Source: Onchocerca volvulus (Eukaryota > Nematoda > Chromadorea > Rhabditida > Onchocercidae). Taken from it: a stretch of 55,866 nt of DNA. The notes under the pieces are model-generated. The model searched no databases and was not told the DNA's origin. It saw only the letters and a program-made list of their open reading frames with translations. The stretch lies in NCBI GenBank assembly GCA_000499405.2, contig HG738154.1, positions 1 to 55,866 on the forward strand, written 5' to 3'. Shown here in pieces: positions 47,688-55,866 of the stretch. Numbering within the stretch: position 1 is the first letter of the stretch; every line of letters starts with the position of its first letter. The position numbers and the translations under genes were made by a program.

Positions 47688-48665
47688 ATGATTATGCGAA
47701 CAGTACTGCTGATATCGTCACTTCAACTTTTTTCATTATCCATTGTCGAAGGACAATTTTTTGGCGGTTGTGGATTCGGTATGCTTGGATGCGGCGGTAT
47801 GATTGATTATTTGTTTATTATTATTTTTGAATTATGTAAAGTGATAAATTACTTATATCAATGGATAAAAATTTAGTTCGAATTCTAAATAATTTCATAT
47901 AAAAAGATAAAAAAATTGATCAAAATCCAGATCTTAATTGATTTCATTGAAGTAATAAAAGTCTATATTAAAATGAATATCGTCGTCTAAACTTGTCATT
48001 TCAAAGAAATTATAAAAATGAAGATATTCATATATATAAAAGCATATCTATTAATGAAAATTATTGAATAAAATTGGGAAAATTCAAAAAAAAAGCTTCA
48101 ATTTATGTCGACTAGGATAATTGAAACTTTACACGGCCATACGAAAGCGCAGCCGTGTCCAGCTAGTAACTACAACAAAATTTTCATAAATAGTGTGATG
48201 TATGTATTGACCACCCCTATATGAACGGACTGAATTTGTTGACCGACTCCCGGCGAATGCAGAAAGTAGATGTGGTCAACAAGTTCAGTCCGTTCATGAA
48301 GCCGTTTCAGTCGCCTAATTGCTTCTATCTGTCACAAATATGATAGGTGAAAAAAAAAAAGGTAGGTATATCTACATGAAAAGACGTATCCATTCGAATG
48401 CAACGTTGTATCAAAATTTCAAAGCAATCGGTGAAGAACTTTCAAATATTTAAGCTTGTAACAACGAACATTTATATTTTTATTTAAACAGATTAGAAAC
48501 CTCATTAATTTAGGTTACGGTTACGGTTATGGTTATGGAAATTATGGTGGTATCGGTGGTTACGGAAATTACGCAGGGATTGGTGGCTACGATTTATATG
48601 GTGCTGGCTTGAGTAATTTCGGTATTGGTTGCTGCGGTCTTGGTGGCTTTTATGGAAGAAAGTGA
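47688..48665 (+). CDS. Small secreted Gly/Tyr-rich peptide, two exons
   Basis: Exons 47688-47796 and 48514-48665 join in phase (GGC G / GT TAC) and give 86 aa. The first exon encodes a clear signal peptide (LLISSLQLFSLSIVEG) followed by a Gly/Cys-rich start, GGCGFGMLGCGG. The second encodes GYGYGYGYGNYGG-type repeats, a short CCGLGG and a basic GRK end. A second in-frame ATG follows two codons after the first; either could be used. The composition resembles nematode Gly/Tyr-rich secreted peptides, some of which are epidermal antimicrobial or neuropeptide-like products and others cuticle-associated. The paired Cys residues (two in exon 1, two adjacent in exon 2) could form disulphides. Function cannot be assigned. 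The 717-bp intron carries inverted repeats and a possible transposon end. Confidence 0.75.
48131..48166 (+). mobile_element. Possible Helitron-like 3' end (hairpin plus CTAG)
   Basis: A 7-bp GC-rich stem (ACACGGC at 48131-48137 with GCCGTGT at 48152-48158) is followed four bases later by CTAG (48163-48166) and then T. Hairpin, short gap, CTRR and a following T is the layout of Helitron 3' termini. The surrounding DNA is AT-rich, so the GC stem stands out. No matching 5' TC end or Rep/helicase gene was identified. Confidence 0.35.
48221..48297. repeat. 24-bp-arm inverted repeat in the peptide-gene intron
   Basis: ATGAACGGACTGAATTTGTTGACC-type sequence at 48221-48244 is matched by an inverted copy at 48274-48297 with a single mismatch; the loop is 29 bp. 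It is more GC-rich than its surroundings and would fold into a strong hairpin in the pre-mRNA. Confidence 0.75.
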
Positions 48666-50424
48666 AATATTATGTTTGATATGCTAAAAGGATTTAAGTC
48701 TTAGCTATAGCACCAATACCAATAAGATTAAGCCCAGTCTGAACTCGATATAATCATCATTTACTGGATTTTTTCCTAACAATGACGGTGATAATATTAT
48801 CGGGAATCAAGACAACATTCATAATATAGGTCCAACAAGGCTTAAGATGTATTATTGTATTCTTACTAGCTGCATGCTTTAATGAAATAAGATAAAAGGC
48901 GTAGTTGACAATTTTATAAAAATATTTTATTTAATGTTTCTAATGGAAATAATTCAAAACGCTGCATGTTCTACGAACAAAACAGAATATATTTCTATGA
49001 AATATCAGATAACTACAGTGCTGTAATTCAACATATACAATCATATACATTTATGTGACCTTCAACATAACTATTTAGAAGCAATACGTACTCAAACTAC
49101 TTCTAACAAACACAAGTAAAAAATAATTCATTTAACACAATAACTTCCGTAAAAACATATAACACATAAACACACTGAATGAAGAAATCCAACAACAGAC
49201 AAAATTATTGCTTCATGAAATCATTAGTGACGACGTAGATCAGATGAATGTAACAGATCATAATAGATCTCGAAATGATATCTGAAATGCTTCATGCTTA
49301 GAGGTAGTTTTTACTAAGGTAAGGAAAGATATAAGTGTGGGAAGGGAAGAAAATGAGAGAGAGAGAGTGCTTTCCAAATTTACTTTATTTAATTAAATTT
49401 TAGGAAATATCGCATTGAATATATTCAAGAGATATGAAGGTCAATAGCAAGATGAAATTGAGAAAAAGTGAATGAATTCATAAGCTTTGTAGAGAAAGTC
49501 ATTCTTTAAAATTTGGTTTTGGCGATTGGCGGTGTAACTCCCGATTCCAGAAATTTCGACGGTTGTAATAGAAGCTTGTAGCTACTGTAAACTGTTATAA
49601 TATCGATTTTAAAATCTTCAACCTGGTAATCCTCGGCTGTTTTAATTTTATTTCACAAACTCCTACTTCTCAATTTCTATCCTATATATTATTCTGTTAC
49701 CAATTTGCGGTATTTTCAGTAAACGTAAAAATTATTTGTCCACGCATCCAGCAATTCAACTCAAATCGTAAGTTTTCACCTTTCACCAAGCACTAACTCT
49801 TTACTTAAAAAAAATTCACGACAGATATTATAAAAATTCAGGAAAAAAAGATATCTAATCCATTGACTGTGAAGGGAATCAAAGATCAAACTAAACGGCA
49901 ATTGGAGTCTTTTTGTTTCAGTGGATTAAAAGACTTCAGATTGATAACCGCCTGCTTTGTCGATTTAATGAAATAATTTAACAATTGCAAAACAACTTAA
50001 TTGAAGAAGTATTCCCAAAAATTGGCAAAAAATTTGACTAAGCTTCGCTTTAGTCAAATAGCATTTTAAAAGATGCTAAGAGTTTCGCAGTTTTCGAGTG
50101 GGGAGAATTTTCTAGCTATATCAAATTTTGTCTGCCAATATTTTCAGATACCTGATAACTTTACGTTATCATTTGTTAACATTCCATATTGGTTTTAATT
50201 TTCAACATTTCTTCGAGCACACATAACTAAACTTATTAAGCTTATCTATTACGCATTTAAAGCATGCATAATTTTCATTTCAGCACAATTTTTGACTAAT
50301 AATTTTGCTGCGTAATCATTAATTATTGATAATAAAAGTAATTATAAGAAAAAAGATTCTTTTAGAAAATTATTTTATCAGTTACTCAAAATAATTACGA
50401 AATTTGATGAGTTTTCAATACTTT
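48666..50424. other. Intergenic region after the peptide gene
   Basis: No coding exon found. It includes the presumed 3' UTR of the Gly/Tyr-rich gene and then plain AT-rich DNA. Confidence 0.5.
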
Positions 50425-50527
50425 TTACCATATAGTCTCGTTTATATATTCTGAATTTTATATCAAAATTTCTGAAGATTATTGTGAATTTCTAAAGTTT
50501 AATCCTCTAAACGAGACTACGTGGTAA
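50425..50527. mobile_element. Small inverted-repeat element, 20-bp arms
   Basis: The 20 bases at 50425-50444 (TTACCATATAGTCTCGTTTA) match the inverted copy at 50508-50527 with two mismatches. The 63-bp interior is AT-rich. The size fits a very short MITE or a stem-loop; no clear target duplication is seen. Confidence 0.55.
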
Positions 50528-51039
50528 ATAGCAATAATAACTCCTGAAAAATTTGAACCGAAAAATTTGGATTTGAATTTGAACTTAAAGCTGATTTGTT
50601 CATTTAGTCAAACATAATTTCATAATTTACGGTTAAATGAAAAGAGCAAAAAGAGAAATAATTTTCGATCGATAATTTGTGCGATTCTCTTCTTAATCAA
50701 CACGAGTAAGCAAAGTTTATCGATTGTCAATTTCTTAAAAAATTTTTTAACAGTAGCATTTTCTGATGTTTTAATAATGTAGTCAGATATCTATATAATA
50801 TAGATGCATGTATATATAAAGCATTTAATTTTGTTTCAGAATTTTAGTTTGTCTTTAAAATTTTGAAATTTTCTAAAAAAATTTCAATATTTTTCAACTA
50901 TTAATTTTATCTATTTGGATTTTATTGTTTTCTAATCAAAATTTGCCAGATACTTTTGGTTATATCCAAAAATTTTCAAATGAAACCAAAATTTGATGAA
51001 TAAATTTGCATGAGAGAGGGAAAAGAGGAAAAAGAAATG

Positions 51040-51386
51040 GGGAGAGATAGGTTACGGAAAGAATTGGTATATCACGAGCTGGTCCATCCGATCGAGCTCA
51101 TGGCAGCTTACTCGTTGAAATGATTTTCGTACACATCTTCTTCGTGGATGGAGGATCCTGGTATCATTTTGTAGAGACAAGAAAGATCCTTTGTTGTCTG
51201 CGCCTTTGGTGCGCATGAGATAGTGCCTGTGGTTAGCTAATTTTGAAAGAAAGAGAGAGCTCTTTAAAGCTCATTAACTAGATAGACAAAAAATGATTTC
51301 ACAATTTACCACATCAAATATGCAGTGTAAAATTTAAAACAAAGGATCACTGATTTTCTTCTTTTATCCTCGCGATTTCAGCAACA
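51040..51386 (-). mobile_element. 3' LTR of BEL/Pao element A
   Basis: On the minus strand it starts TGTTGCTGAAATCGCG directly after the end of the element A coding remnant, and it is similar along its length to the solo LTR at about 10553-10901. The right boundary (51386) is clear from the shared sequence and the TGT start; the left boundary is approximate. Confidence 0.7.
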
Positions 51387-52255
51387 CTCGGGAGGCGAGC
51401 AGGATTAAGAGTCTAGGCTTTCAGTGCCGCAGATCTCCAAAGGGTACAGATGTCCTATAGCGCGATTCAATCGTATACCATTCGACATCCTCGCAACAGC
51501 AGATCGACAAAGTCCGTCTTTTCCCTCAATCAGCTTTTCCACTCGACCCATTTTTCAGAAATTTCTTGGACTTCACCTTTTAATAACAGTACTTCGCCAG
51601 TGATTAGCTTTCGACGCACACGACTATAAGGATTTTTATGTGATTTTCGCGTTCTTTTTCTCAGTTCTCTCTAATACCCCTCTTGCCATATTTTCCACAA
51701 ACGTTGCAACTTTTTTCGGATATTCTGATGACGAATGATTAAATTTTGCTGAATAGATATGGTTGGTTCGTCATTCTTATGCAAATTGTTCTCATATTCC
51801 AATGAATTCTTCGCATCATTACAGAGAGGCCATAAAAAATCCCCTGGACATGATACTTGCTCTTCATCCCTCTCATAATCTACTAATAGTCTTTCATTTA
51901 CCAAAAATTCAATCTTAGTTATCAACATGATGAATTCGCTTTCTTCTAAAAGATTCCTCACTGCTCTCTGTAAAGTTCCCTTTACTACTCCAACCATCCT
52001 TTCGTGAACACCTTTTGCCAAGGAGCTCCTGGAGTAATTAATTGCCATTTTAGTGGCTTTTCATCTCGGTTACTAATCTCTTGTATTAATTCAGAAGCTA
52101 GAACAAAGTTTTTGGCATTATCGGACAACACAAAGTCTGGACGTCTCTAACAAATCATCTGAAGGTTTGTATGAAAACCTCAGCAGGCATGTTTTTCATG
52201 ACTTCCATATGGATGGCCCTTGTGACTAGGCTGTCGTGAAAATATTTGCTGCGAC
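51387..52255 (-). pseudogene. Element A: decayed BEL/Pao integrase and C-terminal domain
   Basis: Minus-strand frames between these points match the Pao-type integrase: VTRAIHMEV, then RRPDFVLSDNAKNF, then HERMVGVVKGTLQRAV (open frame 51671-52048), then the C-terminal domain ending near GHLYPLEI. The pieces fall in different frames and contain internal stops, for example one after VFIQTF, so the gene is dead. Everything upstream of VTRAIH is missing because the LTR of element B begins at 52256. Confidence 0.8.
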
Positions 52256-52718
52256 TGTGACAATTCCTTTTAGAAAAAGGTATTTATTAAATAGGGAGCA
52301 ACTATGAAACAACAATTATTAGATTGTATCCAAGTAGTTAATTACTGTGTTCCTTTCCTTGGTTACTCGTAAAACAGAACATTTCTTGTCCCTTTTGCTG
52401 GTTGTTTTGTTAATTGGAATCGAATTGCTGGGGTCGTTGTATAATAATGCTGGTAGAAAACTCTTTTTTGAAGACTGTTGTAGTAACTCAGGCGCTCGTT
52501 AGCTGATCGTGGAATAAGAATGTCCTTTTGCTCCAAATCCGATCCTTATATATCCTTTCGGAATCCCTCCTTCTTTCCTGATCTCCAATTTGGCGCCTCA
52601 TGATCTCGCTTTGATCATGAGGCGGCAAACATGTTTACCGCTTTGGCGGGAAACATGTTTACCCTAATATTATCGGCCTGTTGGTATATTTGAGATTAGC
52701 GCTTCATGACCTTTAACA
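52256..52718 (-). mobile_element. 3' LTR of BEL/Pao element B
   Basis: The stretch is bounded by TGTGACAATT on its left and TTTAACA on its right, so on either strand it has the TGT...ACA ends of an LTR; length 463 bp. On the minus strand the base before it is the end of a short purine run (AAGGGG), a plausible polypurine tract. It contains an 11-bp perfect stem-loop at about 52595-52623 and two copies of AAACATGTTTACC. The 5' LTR would be beyond the window, so identity between LTRs cannot be tested here. Confidence 0.65.
52595..52623. repeat. 11-bp stem-loop in LTR B
   Basis: GCCTCATGATC pairs exactly with GATCATGAGGC across a 7-base loop. Two direct copies of AAACATGTTTACC follow within 60 bp. 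Confidence 0.7.
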
Positions 52719-52921
52719 CCCCTTGTTTATATCAATTTTCGGATTTTCCCGACATTCCCGACTGAGGAAAATTGAATAGTTGGGTAGGGATGAATGATTG
52801 TTTTGCCCATTATTTGAGGGTATGAAGAAAACTAAGGATTTAATCAAAATTCAATTTAACAGAAGTAATTAATTTCTATTATGTTGTAGTTTCTGGTAAT
52901 TCTTCGATTGAATTCGTAGTT

Positions 52922-53255
52922 TCAGCATCGTCGATTTCCAAATTCTTGAATTCGTTGTCTTAGAGCGCTTCTTTTTCTTGCTTCTATAGGTTCATCAAGA
53001 TTCTCCCGTTGAGTTATTGGTTTTTCTTCATTTATTTCTAGCGGATATGATACATTTATAGGTCTGTTGAGAATGTTTCCGTTTGGCATTTCGATCAGAG
53101 CATTTCTTATCTCTTGGTCTTTACTCTTATAGCTTCCTTTATCTTAACTAATTTCCACATACCACGAGGAGTTTCTGGTTCATTGATTAAGACTACTTCT
53201 CCTTCTTGTGGAATTCTTTTTCTGTTATTCTGGGGGAGACATGTTCCATTTGAGT
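52922..53255 (-). pseudogene. Element B: integrase C-terminal domain, out of frame
   Basis: After the stop at 53256-53258 the same frame continues with EGEVVLINEPETPRGMWKLV, and the adjoining frame then gives NALIEMPNG and RPINVSYPLE before a TGA at 52922-52924. These are hallmarks of the domain found at the end of Pao polyproteins. One premature stop and one frameshift separate it from the integrase. Confidence 0.7.
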
Positions 53256-54479
53256 TCATTCTCTAAGACTAGTTGGATATTCATCTTTCCATATTTCCCT
53301 AAATCTATCCAAACTTTTAAGAGTATTAGACCAGTGTTTTATGAGTTTTTCCTTAGTACTTGGTTGATGAGGAATGAATTCTTCTGGATCGTAATCATAA
53401 GTTGGTAAAGTTAGAGAGGCATTAGGAGAAAGAAAATCAATTGGACAGATGATATTATAGTCATCAAAATTCACATAAGTCAATGGTCGAGTGTTAAGAA
53501 TACCTTCTATTTCTGCTATTAACGTTATTAATTCCTTTTCCCTTAACAACTTTCGTCCAATGGCTCTTCTCATGGCCTTTTTCGTCAAACCAATTAATCT
53601 TTCGTCAACTCCTCCACTCCACGGAGCTTTAGGTATTATATTTTTCCAAATCATGCCATTTTTTGCGAAGTAATCCATTAGTTTAATATTTTGTTCCATA
53701 ATAGTTTTGAAAAATCTTTTTGTTATACCACTATCCGTTTTGATAGAAAGAGGGCCCAGATAATCTAAACCAACATGTGTAAAGGTTCTTGATCGTTTAA
53801 CTCGAGACTCCAGAAAATTCGGCATGGCTGGTAATTTAAATGGTTTATTGGTCCATCGTCTACAGTCCATGCATTTATTTAAGATTCGTTTAACTTCAGT
53901 TCTACCTTTAGGTATCCAAAATCTTCTCATCTCTGATAGGGTGTGAGCAATTCCAGCATGATATAAATCCTCGTGCTGTTGTTGTATAATGAGTTGTGTT
54001 ATTGGATTGTGTTTAGGGAGATAAATTGGATATTTACTATTATCATCTGATTCGGAGTTTCCCAATCGTCCTTTTGATCTCCACAACTTTTCTTCTTCGT
54101 CGTAATAAAGATTCCATTTGTCTATTTCCTTTTCAGCCAAACCGTCTGACTGTGCTTGCTCGATTAATATCCATTCTGCTAATTTATAATCGTCGCTTGT
54201 AAGTCGATTTTTCTTGGTTGAAATCGATTGTAACCATGATAATTTTTGTTTCGTTGTCAATTTTATGAATTTGAGGATCCAAGCAGTTGTTCTTAGTAAT
54301 CGTAACCATTTACTAAAGCGATTACCGTCAATAAGTTTTATATCTTGGATGGAAATTTGGGCAGTCACCTTTGCGATTAATTTGTCTTCTCCATTTTCAT
54401 GATCTTCTTTAATGTCGATTTCCCATTGTGGCCAGTTTAATTCTTCTTCATTTAGCCATGTTGGTCCTTTCCACCATAG
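53256..54479 (-). pseudogene. Element B: integrase region with core deletion
   Basis: The frame at 53256-54368, extended upstream by the in-frame [18 protein letters not shown] segment, encodes a zinc-binding N-terminal part with [11 protein letters not shown], then [10 protein letters not shown] and, after a gap, [20 protein letters not shown] and NTRPLTY. Between SGITKRFF and KTIMEQN about 60 residues of the usual catalytic core, including the second catalytic Asp region, are absent. Integration activity is therefore ruled out for this copy. Confidence 0.8.
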
Positions 54480-54760
54480 ATTTTTAATTCTTTAGGTGAA
54501 ATTTCCTTGGTTGCCATATCAACTGGATTGTGTTCGCCGGGAATATAACGAAATGAAAATTTTGCCTTCCTTATTTCTTCGACTCGATTCTGCACAAAAG
54601 TTGGTTGTAGTCGCGAATAATTCTGTATCCAATGTAATGCGCATTGAGAATCCGACCATAAAGTTGTTCTTATATTTTCGAGTTCTAGTTGTTGTATTGC
54701 AAATTGGGCAGCTCTCACTCCAATAAGTATTGCTAGTAATTCTAATCGTGGTATTGTCAT
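54452..54760 (-). pseudogene. Element B: RNase H segment, frameshifted
   Basis: The frame starts with [11 protein letters not shown] and contains LWSDSQCALHWI and YIPGEHNPVDMATKE, as in BEL/Pao RNase H. It is shifted by one base relative to the reverse transcriptase frame (overlap 54757-54760) and by one base relative to the integrase frame, so the polyprotein is broken on both sides. Confidence 0.8.
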
Positions 54761-55866
54761 TCCTTTAATTGTGCAATAAGAGATTTGGCAAAAACCAAAA
54801 ATGTTTCTTTCGTTTGATCTTGTACAGAAACTGCTGCTGCGTATGCTGTATTTGATGCGTCAGTGAAGACGTGAATTTGTGTTTCGTTCGAGAAAGTTGT
54901 AGTGAATCGCTGCAACTCCGTCACGATTTTTGGCCATTCATTTGTGAGTTTATTCCATAATTTCTCATCTTCTTTGCTTAGGGTTTGATCCCAACCGATA
55001 TTTTTTCTCCATAAGTTTTGAAGAAATATTTTGAATTGTATCATTACAGGAACAAGAAATCCTAATGGATCATACTGAGAGGCTACGAATTGTAAAACAG
55101 ACCTCTTTGTCAACTTCTCTCCAGTCCATGGTTTTAATATCAATTGTATGATGTCTCTAGTGTGACACCAGTTAATTCCAAGAATTTTTTTCATTTGACT
55201 TGCATCTGCTCGATCCTTTTCTGGTATGATATCATTGAATTCTTGATTGTTTGAAAGAAATTCTCTTACATTCATTGAAGCTTCACAAAAAATAGATTTC
55301 ATTTCTTGATACTTTATAAGTGCTTCTTTTATACCTTCAGTTGATAATATATTATTATCAACGTAAAGATTTTTCTTTATTTCATGAGCAATCTTACTTT
55401 TATGACTTTCCAAGTGGTAATTTAAAGTAGCTGACAATAAGAAGGGTGATGATATTACTCCAAATGGAACCCTTTTAAAACGGTAACAATTTATGTTTTC
55501 TTCGCTTACTGTACCTTTAATATCCTTCAGCCAAAGAAATCGAGTGCAATTTCTATCCGATGGATGCAATTCTATTTGAAGAAATGCTTTTTCAATATCA
55601 GCTACTATCACATTTTTCATCATTCGAAATCTAAGTAAAACTCCGATCAAATCGGGGAGTGTTATTGGTCCACGGTACAAAACATCATTTAGACTCTTTG
55701 TCCCTTTAGAATGAGCTGATGCGTCGTAAACGATTCTCAATTTTGTTGTGGATTTGTTGGGTGTTAATACTTCATGATGAGGTAAATAATGAATTATGCC
55801 AGCCTGGTTCATGTCCCGAGACACTTCTTCGATTATATTCGATTGTAGCTGTTCTTGAATTATTTC
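54757..55866 (-). pseudogene. Element B: reverse transcriptase, partial at window end
   Basis: Open to the window edge. It has [12 protein letters not shown], a palm region with [11 protein letters not shown], the [11 protein letters not shown] block, LYVDNNI and the BEL/Pao connection [10 protein letters not shown], then VFTDAS at the start of RNase H. The usual YVDD catalytic pair is YVDN here, a change expected to impair polymerase activity. The N-terminal half of the polyprotein is outside the window. Confidence 0.85.

Larger units (their letters stand above)
52719..55866 (-). mobile_element. BEL/Pao element B, internal region (partial, leaves the window)
   Basis: Minus-strand order from the window edge is reverse transcriptase, RNase H, integrase and C-terminal domain, then about 200 bp of non-coding sequence, a purine run and the 3' LTR at 52718. 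This is the gene order of BEL/Pao LTR retrotransposons. The gag/protease half and 5' LTR lie outside. Frameshifts and an internal deletion show that it is inactive. Confidence 0.85.

Overview
The window looks like nuclear DNA of a parasitic nematode of the filarial/spirurid group. The DNA is strongly AT-rich. Genes are split into many short exons by AT-rich introns with TTTCAG-type acceptors. The encoded proteins resemble Caenorhabditis proteins most closely. An exact copy of the 22-nt nematode spliced leader SL1 lies at 10414-10435, and damaged BEL/Pao retrotransposons fill the right end. Species cannot be fixed from sequence alone. All exon models were made by eye from reading frame, GT/AG sites, phase continuity and protein family knowledge.

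Layout: (1) 1-3.3 kb is non-coding, with a 218-bp palindromic element at its left edge. (2) 3375-8127, plus strand, is a complete ten-exon synaptotagmin-1 gene (snt-1 type, about 451 aa). (3) 8.1-14.1 kb is non-coding apart from a solo LTR (about 10.55-10.90 kb) and the SL1 sequence beside it. (4) 14123-19835, minus strand, is a polo-family kinase with a complete kinase domain and two polo boxes. Its activation segment is atypical, one in-frame stop is present in the best model, and a duplicated exon fragment lies in its last intron. (5) 19.8-26.1 kb is intergenic. (6) 26063-41605, minus strand, is a 31-exon receptor protein tyrosine phosphatase of the CLR-1 type, about 1479 aa. It carries a signal peptide, Cys-rich/EGF-like region, Ig domain, fibronectin III domains, a furin-like site, one membrane span, an active D1 and a pseudo-enzyme D2. 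(7) 41.6-47.7 kb is intergenic with microsatellites. (8) 47688-48665, plus strand, is a two-exon gene for a small secreted Gly/Tyr-rich peptide. (9) 48.7-51.0 kb is intergenic with a small inverted-repeat element. (10) About 51.04-55.87 kb holds two BEL/Pao elements of different families on the minus strand; the younger (B) is inserted into the integrase gene of the older (A).

The host genes do not form an operon: they are far apart and on mixed strands. Their common theme is neuronal and cell signalling: vesicle fusion (snt-1), receptor tyrosine dephosphorylation (clr-1) and cell-cycle or development kinase signalling (polo kinase). No prokaryotic-type system, CRISPR array or convincing tRNA was seen. 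The most unusual signals are the orphan SL1 sequence without a recognisable SL RNA body, the atypical polo kinase, the large Ser/Asn-rich insertion with a W-N-D loop in the phosphatase D1 domain, and the nested retroelements.
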